From: an uncultured Flavobacteriales bacterium
Lineage (GTDB): Bacteria > Bacteroidota > Bacteroidia > Flavobacteriales_G > Salibacteraceae
Assembly: GCA_905479105.1 (NCBI GenBank)
Contig: CAJQLE010000003.1
Span: forward strand, 310,001-374,000
Direction: 5' to 3'
DNA: 64,000 nt
Position numbers and translations under genes: made by a program. How positions within the stretch are numbered: position 1 is the stretch's first letter; each line of letters starts with the position of its first letter. Under the pieces are notes generated by a model. The model saw only the letters and a program-made list of their open reading frames with translations, did no database searches and was not told the DNA's origin. Below, one piece after another: positions 1 through 8,613 of the stretch.

Positions 1-268
1 AGAAGAATCCATTTTCATCGGTAGTGTCTTTATCAAGTATTATCTGATCAAGAAACGCTGCATTCATAACAGGGTTTCTCAGATAATCTAGCGTCAATAT
101 AACTCTTTGGTTCGCTATTGCTGAGTCTCCATCAAACATCAGGTTTCCTGAAACAACGATGTCATTTGCAAATTCAAATTCATTGAATTCGTCTTCGCAA
201 GACGAAAAGTAAAAACTCAGCACAAATGCGATGACCCCGAATAATGAATAACGAAAAACTTTGCTCAC
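1..268 (-). CDS. Putative lipoprotein, N-terminal part only (cut by window start)
   Basis: Reading the minus strand from a GTG at 266-268 gives an open frame of 89 codons that runs off the window. An in-frame TAA lies just upstream (272-274), so the frame cannot begin earlier with an ATG. The first 20 residues form a short hydrophobic segment ending in FSSC, a lipobox, followed by acidic residues (EDEF), as expected for a surface or periplasmic lipoprotein. The rest (ANDIVVSGNLMFDGD and onward) looks beta-rich, but I recognise no family. The start is inferred from the signal peptide, and the function is unknown. Confidence 0.6.
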   Translation of the reverse strand, partial: MSKVFRYSLFGVIAFVLSFYFSSCEDEFNEFEFANDIVVSGNLMFDGDSAIANQRVILTLDYLRNPVMNAAFLDQIILDKDTTDENGFF

Positions 269-318
269 GCTTTAAAGACCTAGAAATAGGTAAGTTGGTT
301 GGTGAACAAATGTGATAA

Positions 319-1258
319 TTAATCTTTAGCCATGACTATTTTCCACATACCTCTTACTTCGTTTTCAGAGTAACCAGTTGCTTTATCTTCTGGATAAAGG
401 TTATTAATGCTGGCAAGCACTTCAGGTTTTATCGATTGTTCAGAGCCATGACATTGAGTGCAAAGCTTATGTGGTGATGGGAGAATAGTAAACAAATGTT
501 TCTCCTAGATCATTCAAAATGACTTCAAAATCTTCCCCGTTTTCCAGCTGAGCTTTGAATATGTTGATATAACCGATTTCTTCTTTGTTGGCTATGTTTT
601 TTGGGTTTCGGGCTTTGTCACTAACTCGTTGAATGCTTTCAACTCCCATTTCGTTTCGCATACTATCAGTTATGCTTATCGCATGAATATTGCAAAATTC
701 TATTGCTCCTTTCGTTCCTTTAGACTTTATTGCAGCCATTAGATTTTGACCAAGGTTCGCCTTGGTTGCACTCGCAACAAACTTTCCTCTCTGCTTTGGT
801 TGAAGCTTCTCGCCTTTCCCATTTGCTGGCTGATTTCCAGGATGTGTGAAGTCAACTTGGTAGATGTATTCAGCGATTCTTAGAACGTCTGATTTGTCAT
901 ATGCCATTGGAGGCATAAGTCCGAATTTTTCAATGGCATCATACATTAATACGCTGTCTTCACTCGGGTTCAGGGTGAATTCAGCTAATGCGCTAACAAA
1001 GGCATCCATTTCTGAATATTCCATTTTGTAGCGTCTTTGAATAGCAAAAATAGGAGGAGCAATTCTTGAATCTTGCCTTGCTTCTCCATTGTGACATGAG
1101 TAGCAATAAGCATTGAATAGATTTTCTCCTGGGTGAGGAACAACCGCAATCATTTGATCTGCACTTTCCGTTGTAATCTCGTTCTCTTTAACACTCGAAG
1201 TGCAAGATGCCGTTAAGCCAAGTGTGAAGAGTAAAACATAAGTGATGGTGTGATTCAT
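319..1258 (-). pseudogene. Diheme c-type cytochrome, DUF3365 (Tll0287-like) family, frameshifted
   Basis: The minus-strand frame from ATG at 1258 starts with a lipoprotein signal (LGLTASC). It carries a first heme motif CYSCH within a monoheme cytochrome c domain (about residues 40-125), then a DUF3365 domain with the FCNIHA signature and YYSPI. It stops at 467-469 exactly where family members continue into a second heme motif. That continuation is present in another frame: CTQCHG (CTQCH at 448-462), then YPEDKATGYSENEVRGMW, ending at TAA 319-321. A one-base change near 463-475 would restore a single protein of about 312 residues. This is either a real inactivating frameshift or a sequence error. 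The intact protein would be a periplasmic or outer-face heme protein, possibly a redox sensor. An upstream ATG-like frame to 1354 was rejected because the signal peptide begins at 1258. Confidence 0.75.
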
Positions 1259-1275
1259 TGTTTCCAAATTGAGCT

Positions 1276-1283
1276 CAAAAATA
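1276..1283 (-). promoter_or_regulatory. Candidate -7 promoter box (TATTTTTG) for the DUF3365 cytochrome gene
   Basis: On the minus strand TATTTTTG matches the Bacteroidota -7 consensus TAnnTTTG, 17 bases upstream of the start codon at 1258. No convincing TTG box lies 19 bases further upstream, so the call rests on one motif. Confidence 0.4.
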
Positions 1284-1420
1284 GAGATGTTAATCCATAG
1301 CCTGAGTGACAATGTATACAGATGAGATTCACACTTAAACCAAACGAAAATCATGTTATTGTCAATTCAGAAATCTAACTTTCGCGCTTCAAACAAAAAC
1401 AAAAATTGTAATGAAAATTG

Positions 1421-1666
1421 TCACGGCAGAGGAAGCAATGTCCCATTTAAAGAGTAATGACCTCGTTTACATCCATAGTGTGGCTTGTTTTCTTCCATGT
1501 TTACAGTGATGGATTTAACCTGCGACTCACAATGCTCCGGCCAATCATGCACATTACTTGTACCGTATATTGAGATGTTAGAAGTAGAGGTTATTACCAT
1601 TTTTGTTTGGCCGAAAGCTGAGCTTGATATTAAGGTGGCTATTAGTATAGTGTTGATTGCTTTCAT
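1421..1666 (-). pseudogene. Truncated YceI-like protein remnant
   Basis: The frame from ATG 1666 begins with a good signal peptide (ending SSAFGQ). It continues with ISIYGTSNVHDW and a short beta segment, which matches the start of YceI-family lipocalin-like periplasmic proteins (GTSxxHDW is typical of their Bacteroidota members). It then degenerates into an unrelated tail and stops after only 81 residues; YceI proteins are usually 170-190. I searched the three minus frames down to 1259 by eye and saw no continuation. It is probably a decayed gene, although a genuine short secreted protein cannot be excluded. Confidence 0.5.
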
Positions 1667-1824
1667 TTGTTTTTGTTTGATGGTACAAATGTGGAGGCGT
1701 TTGTACTCCCATTTTATGCCCGGTATCACAGCGAAATGTGACTTTTGTCACCTAGATATATTGATTACGGTACCTATTTAATGATGATAGAAAGCCTTAC
1801 CTTACTTAACATTGCAATAGATAA

Positions 1825-3099
1825 TTGAATACTGTGGAAAACACCCTTAAATACGCCCAAAAGCAAGATGCAGCTGATATTCTTGCATCTTTTAGAGACC
1901 TGTTTTATCACCCTGAGATCAATGGAAAACAGGCCTTATACTTTACCGGAAATAGCCTTGGACTTCAGCCAAAATCTGCAGAGGCTTATCTGAAACAAGA
2001 ATTAGAAGACTGGAGGAAATATGGAGTGGAAGGTCATTTTGAAGCACGGAGACCATGGTATTCTTACCACGAGTTTTTCTCAAAAGCAATGGCCGAAATT
2101 GCTGGTGCTAAGGAGTCTGAAGTTGTTGCAATGGGTTCACTTACTGCAAATATCCATAGCTTAATGGCGAGCTTCTATCAGCCTACTAAAACACGATACA
2201 AGATATTGTGTGAGAAAAAAGCATTTCCATCAGATACTTATGCCATGCAATCTCAAGCAAAATTGCACGGGTTTGATATCGCTGATGCCATTATAGAGAT
2301 TGCCCCAGCAAAGGGTTCTGATATCATCACGGAAGATGCAATCATTGAAAAAATTTACGAGCTTGGCGATTCACTAGCTACAGTAATGATTGGCGGTGTC
2401 AACTATTATAGTGGGCAGGTGTTTGATATGGCAGTGATTACTGATGTAGCTCATAAGGTTGGGGCGTATTGCGGTTTCGACTTGGCTCATGGAATGGGAA
2501 ACATTGAAGTGAAGTTGCATGAGTGGCAAGTTGATTTTGCCGCGTGGTGCACGTATAAATACTTAAATGGAGGGCCAGGTTCAGTAGGTGGATTGTTTGT
2601 TCATAAGAATCATCATAAACGCAAATTTCCAATTCTAGCAGGCTGGTGGGGGCACGACAAAGAAACACGGTTTAAAATGGAACCTGAATTTGTGCCAATG
2701 CAAAGTGCTGAGGCATGGCAAATGAGCAATGCACCAGTATTTAATATGGCCATTTATTTGGCTTCGCTTGAAATGTTTCAAGAAGCAACAATGCCACGTT
2801 TGTTGGCAAAAAGCCGTCCACTGACTGATTATTTGGAGTATGTGATTCAAGAAGTTGTAAAGGAGACGGGCGCTGACTTGGAAATTATCACACCAAAAGA
2901 GCATCACAGAAGAGGGTGTCAATTGAGTGTGGTTGCTCATGGCTATGGCAGGAAGTTATTTGATCAAATCACAGCGGATGGCGTGATTGCTGATTGGAGA
3001 GAACCCAATGTGATTAGAATGGCTCCTGTGCCGCTTTATAACTCTTATGAAGACGTATATCGATTTGGTGAAATATTGAAAAAAGCTTTGACTGCTTAA
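1825..3099 (+). CDS. kynU: Kynureninase
   Basis: PLP-dependent hydrolase that cleaves kynurenine or 3-hydroxykynurenine to anthranilate or 3-hydroxyanthranilate plus alanine, in cytoplasmic tryptophan catabolism and NAD de novo synthesis. The 424-residue length fits the family. Visible motifs are YFTGNSLGLQP near residue 40, the cofactor-binding FDLAHG (217-222) and the PLP-lysine motif CTYKYLNGGPG (Lys about 245). No ATG is available near the N-terminus: an in-frame stop lies at 1822-1824, so translation must begin at TTG 1825 or GTG 1834. The next gene, 20 bases downstream, is kynurenine 3-monooxygenase, so the two form an operon for consecutive pathway steps. Confidence 0.95.
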   Translation: MNTVENTLKYAQKQDAADILASFRDLFYHPEINGKQALYFTGNSLGLQPKSAEAYLKQELEDWRKYGVEGHFEARRPWYSYHEFFSKAMAEIAGAKESEVVAMGSLTANIHSLMASFYQPTKTRYKILCEKKAFPSDTYAMQSQAKLHGFDIADAIIEIAPAKGSDIITEDAIIEKIYELGDSLATVMIGGVNYYSGQVFDMAVITDVAHKVGAYCGFDLAHGMGNIEVKLHEWQVDFAAWCTYKYLNGGPGSVGGLFVHKNHHKRKFPILAGWWGHDKETRFKMEPEFVPMQSAEAWQMSNAPVFNMAIYLASLEMFQEATMPRLLAKSRPLTDYLEYVIQEVVKETGADLEIITPKEHHRRGCQLSVVAHGYGRKLFDQITADGVIADWREPNVIRMAPVPLYNSYEDVYRFGEILKKALTA

Positions 3100-3119
3100 C
3101 AGCTTAAAAAAGGAATAGA

Positions 3120-4460
3120 ATGAAAGAGGTAACTATTGTTGGAGCAGGATTGGTTGGGTCGCTATGGGCGGTTTATTTGTCTAAGGCAGGATATAAAGTT
3201 CAAATATTTGAACGTAGATCAGATATTCGGAAAGCTGAAATATCTGCCGGAAAGTCTATTAACTTGGCTCTTTCTGATAGAGGATGGAAGGCTTTAAAAG
3301 GAGCAGGTGTAGATCATTTGATCCGCGAAATTGCCATTCCAATGCCAGGTAGAATTATGCATGATTTAGCAGGTAATTTAACGTATCAGCCTTATGGAAA
3401 GGAAGGGCAGGCAATCAATTCTGTTTCGAGAGGTGGAGTAAATGCTCGCATGATGGACATTGCAGAGCAAGTGGGAAATGCGAAAATCACCTACAATACA
3501 AAGTGCTTAGGCGCAGATATGAAAGCGGGGATTTGCTACTTTGAAAATAGTGAAAGTGGAGAAAAATTTGAAGTTAAAAGTGATTTGATCTTTGCGTGTG
3601 ACGGGGCTTTTTCAGCTATTAGGTATAACTCTATGCAGAAGCTTGATCGGTTCAATTATAGCCAGACGTATATTGAAGACGGCTACCGCGAAATTCTTTT
3701 GCCAGCCAATGAAGATGGCAGCTATAAACTTGAAAAGAGTGCTTTGCATATATGGCCGCGTGGTCGATTCATGATGATTGCCCTTCCTAATGAGGATGGT
3801 TCATTTACGTGTACTTTATTTATGCCATTTGAAGGAGAAAATAGCTTTGAAAAACTTACATCTAAAGAGGCGGTGAATGATTTTTTCAAAACAACCTTCC
3901 CTGATTTCTATGAAATGATGCCAAACATTGCTGATGCATGGGAAGATCATCCTTTGGCCTCATTAGCAATAACGCGATGTTATCCTTGGCATCATGGAAA
4001 AACGGCTTTGATGGGTGATGCAGCTCACGCTACTGTTCCTTTTTATGGACAAGGTATGAATGCGGGTTTTGAGGATACTACCGTAATGAATGATCTAATG
4101 ATTAAGCATAATCACGATTGGGATAAAATCTTTGCAGAGTACAGTGTTGTGCGAAAGCCTGATGGAGATGGTTTACAAGATTTATCTCTGCACAACTACC
4201 ATGTGATGCGCGATTATGTAGCTGATCCAAAGTTTTTGCTGCAAAAGAAGATTGAAGCTCAATTCGCAGAAAAGTATCCTGACAAATGGATGCCATTGTA
4301 TAGTATGACCACTTTCTCAGATATCCGCTATTCAGTAGCTTGGAAAGAAGGGCAGCGTCAACAAAGTATTATGGATGAGGTAATGGCTATGCCAAATATC
4401 GAAGCCAAATGGGATTCGAAAGAGGTGGAGGAGATGATGTTGGCTCTGTTGGCGCGTTAG
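3120..4460 (+). CDS. kmo: Kynurenine 3-monooxygenase (FAD-dependent)
   Basis: Flavoprotein hydroxylase converting L-kynurenine to 3-hydroxykynurenine with NADPH and oxygen. It has the N-terminal Rossmann motif GAGLVG (8-13) followed by an acidic strand end (IFERR), and the second FAD motif GDAAHATVPFYGQGMNAGFED around residues 299-319. These are characteristic of the p-hydroxybenzoate hydroxylase/KMO group. Length 446 is normal. It follows kynU by 20 bases and almost certainly shares its transcript; together they make 3-hydroxyanthranilate. Other genes of the quinolinate branch are not in the window. Its stop codon overlaps the stop of the convergent gene at 4457. Confidence 0.95.
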   Translation: MKEVTIVGAGLVGSLWAVYLSKAGYKVQIFERRSDIRKAEISAGKSINLALSDRGWKALKGAGVDHLIREIAIPMPGRIMHDLAGNLTYQPYGKEGQAINSVSRGGVNARMMDIAEQVGNAKITYNTKCLGADMKAGICYFENSESGEKFEVKSDLIFACDGAFSAIRYNSMQKLDRFNYSQTYIEDGYREILLPANEDGSYKLEKSALHIWPRGRFMMIALPNEDGSFTCTLFMPFEGENSFEKLTSKEAVNDFFKTTFPDFYEMMPNIADAWEDHPLASLAITRCYPWHHGKTALMGDAAHATVPFYGQGMNAGFEDTTVMNDLMIKHNHDWDKIFAEYSVVRKPDGDGLQDLSLHNYHVMRDYVADPKFLLQKKIEAQFAEKYPDKWMPLYSMTTFSDIRYSVAWKEGQRQQSIMDEVMAMPNIEAKWDSKEVEEMMLALLAR

Positions 4461-4690
4461 TGCTTCTCTTTTTTGAAGGAAATCCCTTCATCCCAAAGGT
4501 CGCTCTGAATTTTCGCAAAGGCTTCTGGACCAATGCCCTTCAATGCTTTTATTTCAGATTTAGTAAAGCGCGAAAGATCATTTAAGATAAAAACGCCCTT
4601 GGTTAGCAATGTCTCCTGCGCTGGCTTAGCGAGATATTGCGGGAATTCGTTCGCTTTTTCTTTCACAATATTAGTTTTCAGGATATCCAT
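4457..4690 (-). CDS. Small helix-hairpin-helix protein, RNA polymerase alpha-CTD-like
   Basis: 77-residue cytoplasmic protein. The C-terminal 50 residues (PAQETLLTKGVFILNDLSRF, then KSEIKALKGIGPEAFAKIQSDL) match the fold of the RNA polymerase alpha C-terminal domain, with a helix-hairpin-helix turn KGIGP that in relatives contacts DNA backbone. It is too short to be a polymerase subunit. I chose ATG 4690 because this start leaves only the folded domain; the longer frame to 4741 runs deep into the upstream gene. It overlaps the 3' end of that lipoprotein gene by 20 bases, suggesting translational coupling. The role is unknown; DNA binding is inferred from the domain only. Confidence 0.7.
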   Translation of the reverse strand: MDILKTNIVKEKANEFPQYLAKPAQETLLTKGVFILNDLSRFTKSEIKALKGIGPEAFAKIQSDLWDEGISFKKEKH

Positions 4691-4991
4691 TATCAACCCA
4701 ACATTGTATTGCATTGATCTCAGACTGCGATAACTTTCCACCTCTCGGCATACTCTGATTTGTGAGTACTTCTCTTTCGAACTGCCCGTTGTTTATGATG
4801 CCTTGAATGCCACTATAAGTAGAATAGGATGGATGACAGCTGCCCGTAGCACATTCGGCCGTTAGGATTGCTCCAATTTCATTATCGTATGTTGGCTCGC
4901 TTCCATCGCATACAGGATCTTGCTTTCCGCAGCTTTGAATTGATATGGCTGCCATAACCAACAATGCGACTAAGACACTCTTGTTTTTCAT
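4671..4991 (-). CDS. Lipoprotein with CX4CH cytochrome-like motif
   Basis: 106-residue protein with a lipoprotein signal (hydrophobic stretch ending IQSCGK). The mature part resembles the short cytochrome c-like domain common in planctomycete/Bacteroidota proteins: EIGAILTAECATGSCHPS, then QSMPRGGKLSQSEINAIQCWVDNGYPEN. The cysteine motif is CATGSCH (CX4CH) rather than CX2CH. A distal methionine (SMP) sits where the axial ligand is expected. Heme attachment is therefore plausible but unproven. The location would be the periplasm or outer membrane. It is followed by the overlapping helix-hairpin-helix gene. Confidence 0.7.
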   Translation of the reverse strand: MKNKSVLVALLVMAAISIQSCGKQDPVCDGSEPTYDNEIGAILTAECATGSCHPSYSTYSGIQGIINNGQFEREVLTNQSMPRGGKLSQSEINAIQCWVDNGYPEN

Positions 4992-5104
4992 GGGTGATAA
5001 TTTTAAGCGATGAAAGTAATCTATACTTCCATTTCAATTCTTTAGCGGACCTTAAAAACGCCTTAAATTGCTTTTAACATTATCAATACAAGCTGCGCTA
5101 AAAT

Positions 5105-5860
5105 TTAAGGACTTACTAAGTTGATGCTCACATTGAAGTAAAAGGGATTGCCCAATGTATTTTGCACTGCAAGTGGCTGATCTCCGAAAAATCCACGATA
5201 GAAATCAGTGCCGTTTGGAACTTCATCAATGTTGTAGGAGTAGTTTACGCGATAACCTGCCTGAGCTGAAAGCCAAAAGAAACCTATCAGTTGGCGTTCA
5301 TATATAAACCTGAATCTAAGTTCGCTTCTTCTTATCTCTAGCTCATCCTTTTTCCCGTCAAAAGGATCTAAGAAAGCACTATTTTGGTTTCCAACACGGT
5401 AACTGTTGCCCTCCAATTCAAATCCTACAAAGATCATGTTTCTTGGGTTGAGTGTGTATCGTAAATGTCCTCTGGCCGGAAATAAAATTTCAGTACCCAG
5501 CAATGCAACATGATTGTTGAGGTAATTTTTACCAATAGAATAGATTAGAAACGCTGTCAGCAAGAGCGATAAAACTCCCGGAAAACGGAGGGCAAACTCA
5601 TTAATGGTGCCAAATAAGATAAAGGAAGAACCAATCACCCAATTGTAAAACGGGGGTTTATTGTAATAAGGGTAACCATATTGATAGGGAACAATCCAAT
5701 TATTATTCTGCATCATTTCGAATGTAACTATAGCTCTTCTTCCTTCTGCGGCCCTTAATTCAAGCAAATGGTTAAAGCCTAGAATACAAACAACCAAAAG
5801 AAATAACGCGATGTACGGGAGATACTTTTTAAGTAGATCTGATAACTTACTTGACGTCAT
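5105..5860 (-). pseudogene. In-frame chimera: GT39/ArnT-like N-terminus joined to outer-membrane barrel C-terminus
   Basis: Residues 1 to about 118 are the start of a polytopic GT39/ArnT-type glycosyltransferase. They include a first transmembrane helix (IALFLLVVCILGF), the luminal loop AAEGRRAIVTFEMMQ, the typical YPYYNKPPFYNW and a further helix ending YSIGKNYLNNHVALL. From about residue 119 (EILFPARGHLRYTLNP) the sequence becomes an outer-membrane beta-barrel of DUF6268 type, with alternating strands and the terminal YFNVSINLVSP. The two halves belong to different cell compartments and cannot form one working protein. The simplest reading is a deletion, or an assembly misjoin, near 5500 that fused two neighbouring minus-strand genes in frame. 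An intact GT39-like paralogue is at 36795. Confidence 0.7.
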
Positions 5861-6020
5861 GAAACATATGGCGTAAATGGAAATTAATAGCGGCTAAATA
5901 TCTGATTATTCTTCTTGTTGAGCTAAGAATAAAATTAGGCCTTGTGTCAATTTTATCGAATTAACCGAGTGGTTGTTTAAATATCTCTATGGGTTAACTA
6001 GAGGGCAATGAAGCTTAATG

Positions 6021-6028
6021 TAGTTTTG
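6021..6028 (+). promoter_or_regulatory. Candidate -7 box (TAGTTTTG) four bases before the start codon
   Basis: TAGTTTTG fits TAnnTTTG and ends at 6028, with ATG at 6033. If used, transcription would start at or within a few bases of the ATG, giving a leaderless or nearly leaderless mRNA. There is no clear -33 TTG at the expected distance. Confidence 0.35.
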
Positions 6029-6032
6029 GTGT

Positions 6033-6914
6033 ATGAGACTGGTATTGACTATAGCTTTTATTTCGATCTTATTTAGCGGTAATTTATATGCTCAAAAAGG
6101 CAGGAAAAAGCCTGTTTCTTTTCAGAAGCATTACAATGAAATCTTACCAAAAGCACCTCAGTATAAAATGAGTGGTTGGTTCTTTGCGCCAGGGGCAACG
6201 TATATGATGACGCCATTTATTTACCAAAACCGAACGTTTGATGAAACATCCACACAGAAATTCGATGCAAGAGCTCGAGGCTTGGGCAGGCCAGGCATTT
6301 ATGCTGAAGTGGGGCGCTATAAAATGCTTCCGTATTGGAAGTTCTTTAAGTTCATGGATTATGGCGTCTCTTACAAAGGTTTAAGGGGGAGCGAAAAGGC
6401 AAATGGTCAAATCGTTTCTATTCCTTCTGAAGCTCCTATTTCCGCGTTGGAAGAAACAGAAGGTACATTCGGATTTCATTATGCGGAAGCATTTGTCAAT
6501 TTCAATCACATCTGGCGAATCAATAAATACAACTTCATTCAGCATTCGTTGGGAGCGAATGCTGGTTATGCATTTATGGCAAATCAGAGCGCTGCTCCAG
6601 ATCCTTTTGGAAATGAGAACCCCGGAAAAATTGCCGCTCAATTGCACTATAAGCTCGGATTTGGAATTAAAATGCGCGGAGATTGGTTAATTATTCCTGC
6701 GCTTGAAACACCAATACTCAATGCATGGCCATTCGAAAACGGCAGATCTTTTTATGGATTTTTCTCAAGTCGATACAGGCCAGTCATTTTCAGCATTCGA
6801 ATCATGCTGATGAGACCTGCAAATACTTTAGATTGTACTCCGGTTAGAACGCGAGAAGGTTGGAAAATGCCTACCGATATGGATAAGCAAGACCAAATGG
6901 ATGGCGTGAAATAA
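6033..6914 (+). CDS. Probable outer-membrane beta-barrel protein, function unknown
   Basis: 293 residues with a clear signal peptide (FISILFSGNLYAQ) that fixes the start at ATG 6033. The mature protein is rich in aromatic/glycine beta strands (GWFFAPGATYMM, FGFHYAEAFVNF, HYKLGFGIKM), consistent with an outer-membrane barrel, and ends with a hydrophilic tail containing one cysteine. I do not recognise a named family. It stands alone, divergent from the chimeric remnant, with 50 bases before the next gene. Confidence 0.6.
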   Translation: MRLVLTIAFISILFSGNLYAQKGRKKPVSFQKHYNEILPKAPQYKMSGWFFAPGATYMMTPFIYQNRTFDETSTQKFDARARGLGRPGIYAEVGRYKMLPYWKFFKFMDYGVSYKGLRGSEKANGQIVSIPSEAPISALEETEGTFGFHYAEAFVNFNHIWRINKYNFIQHSLGANAGYAFMANQSAAPDPFGNENPGKIAAQLHYKLGFGIKMRGDWLIIPALETPILNAWPFENGRSFYGFFSSRYRPVIFSIRIMLMRPANTLDCTPVRTREGWKMPTDMDKQDQMDGVK

Positions 6915-6964
6915 CCTTCGTAATGTTTTGATCTTTAATTCGTCAAAACTTAAATTATATTATT

Positions 6965-8182
6965 ATGGGTACTCAGAAGCTAGAGATAAAGAATTCTCGA
7001 GGAAATTCACTTTACGCAACGCTAGAATTACCGAGTAACCAAAGGCCTCACGCTTATGCCATATTTGCTCATTGCTTTACGTGTTCTAGTACTCTTATTG
7101 CAGCGAAAAATATCAGTAGGTCCTTAACGAATCATGGAATTGGAGTTGTTCGATTTGATTTTACTGGATTGGGTCGCAGTGGGGGTGAATTTTCGGACAG
7201 TCATTTTTCTGGAAATGTTCAAGACTTGTTGGATGTTCATGCCTATATAAAAGAGAATTACATGGCGCCAAAACTGCTTGTTGGTCATTCCTTAGGAGGA
7301 GCTGCTGTAATCGATGCCGCTTCAAGGTTAGAAGATGTAAAAGCAGTTGCCACAATTGGCGCCCCATCGGGTGTAGAGCATACGAAAAAGCATTTTTCTC
7401 ATCGCATTGATGAAATTCCAGCCAAAGGCGAAATAGAAGTGGACATAGGAGGCCGACCGTTTAAAATCAATAAGGAGTTTGTTGAAGGGTTTGAGTCAAC
7501 AGATCTTCTTAAGATCGTTCATGATTTAAGGAAACCAATTCTCATAATGCACGCCCCTTTTGATAAGACCGTTGAAATTAAAAGCGCACAAGATTTGTTC
7601 TTGAATGCCTTTCACCCTAAGAGCTTTGTGAGTTTAGATGGTGCAGATCATTTGCTTAGCGATAAGCAAGACAGCATCTACGCAGGGGATGTTATTGGAA
7701 GTTGGGTGAAACGTTATTTTCCTGTTGATAATGAAACGGCATTAGACACCAAAAACGAGCAGCTGGTAGGTCACTTGAATTTGCTCGAGGATAATTTTAC
7801 CACCGCTATTCAAACCTCATCTCATTGCATCACGGCTGATGAGCCAACGGATGCGGGAGGTGATGACTTTGGTCCTTCCCCATACGATTTACTTTCTGCT
7901 TCATTAGCTGCGTGTACTGCTATGACATTAAAGCTTTATGCTCAACGAAAAGAATGGAATCTAGAAGAAGTTTACGTCTATATTTCGCATAGCAAGCGCC
8001 ACATCAATGATTTAGGAGAGGAGAATGAGAAAGGACGATACCTTGATCATATCTCAAAGAAAATGGAATTGATAGGCGACTTAACGGAAGAGCAAAAAGA
8101 AAAGCTAATGGAGATTGCTTCAAAATGTCCAGTGCATAAAACGTTGAAGAGTGAAGTGCTAATTGAAACGAGCCTCGATTAG
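6965..8182 (+). CDS. Alpha/beta hydrolase - OsmC fusion protein
   Basis: 405 residues carrying two domains. Residues 1-255 form a serine hydrolase: oxyanion region AHCFTCSS, nucleophile elbow GHSLGG (Ser 109), Asp 200 in PFDK and His 229 in GADHLL give a complete triad. Residues 270-405 are an OsmC/Ohr-type domain with the two conserved cysteines (LAAC 317, KCPVH 388) that reduce organic peroxides in relatives. The fusion is a known architecture in Bacteroidota and proteobacteria, predicted to detoxify hydroperoxides and act on an ester or related substrate. It is cytoplasmic with no signal peptide. Its stop overlaps by four bases the stop of the convergent YjdI-CDGSH gene, which is also redox-related. 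Confidence 0.9.
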   Translation: MGTQKLEIKNSRGNSLYATLELPSNQRPHAYAIFAHCFTCSSTLIAAKNISRSLTNHGIGVVRFDFTGLGRSGGEFSDSHFSGNVQDLLDVHAYIKENYMAPKLLVGHSLGGAAVIDAASRLEDVKAVATIGAPSGVEHTKKHFSHRIDEIPAKGEIEVDIGGRPFKINKEFVEGFESTDLLKIVHDLRKPILIMHAPFDKTVEIKSAQDLFLNAFHPKSFVSLDGADHLLSDKQDSIYAGDVIGSWVKRYFPVDNETALDTKNEQLVGHLNLLEDNFTTAIQTSSHCITADEPTDAGGDDFGPSPYDLLSASLAACTAMTLKLYAQRKEWNLEEVYVYISHSKRHINDLGEENEKGRYLDHISKKMELIGDLTEEQKEKLMEIASKCPVHKTLKSEVLIETSLD

Positions 8183-8613
8183 CTTTCTTGCCAGCCTTCT
8201 CGCTTATGGGTGCCATCGCAGTAAGGCTTGTTGCTAGACATACCGCACCTACACGATGCCGTGATTCGTTCTCTTTTTTCTACAGCTCCATTGGAATGAG
8301 TGATTTCAATATCACCATGAACCCGAACGGGACCATTAGGGATTACTTCTATTTTGGTTAATTCGCTAACGTCCAAAGTCGCTGACTTTCCTTCACTGTT
8401 TTTGTAGTAGGACAATGCACCTGAAGGACATTGATCAATTTGCTTCATGATCTCTTCAGAGCTAGTTCCTTCAACATTGATCCAAGGCTTGCCTTTCGGG
8501 TTGAATACTGAACTCAAACCTCTCCAGCATTTTTCAGAATGAATGCATGTCGTAGGTTTCCATACCACTGTTATTTCACCGTTGGTATATTCTTTTGTGA
8601 TGTTGGCGCTCAT
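8179..8613 (-). CDS. YjdI-like iron-sulfur domain plus CDGSH domain protein
   Basis: 144-residue cytoplasmic protein with two metal sites. The first half is a Fer4_19 (YjdI) mono-cluster domain (cysteines in [10 protein letters not shown] and [10 protein letters not shown]). The C-terminus is a CDGSH iron-sulfur motif, CRCG-x5-KPYCDGTH, which binds a 2Fe-2S cluster through three Cys and one His. It probably works in redox or iron-sulfur sensing; the substrate is unknown. It is the last gene of a five-gene minus-strand run and overlaps the sulfotransferase gene by ATGA. Confidence 0.88.
   Translation of the reverse strand: MSANITKEYTNGEITVVWKPTTCIHSEKCWRGLSSVFNPKGKPWINVEGTSSEEIMKQIDQCPSGALSYYKNSEGKSATLDVSELTKIEVIPNGPVRVHGDIEITHSNGAVEKRERITASCRCGMSSNKPYCDGTHKREGWQES

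Noticed and set aside
1485-1781. 98-codon plus-strand frame opposite the YceI remnant
   Set aside because: It is the shadow of the minus-strand signal peptide, with no domain or promoter.
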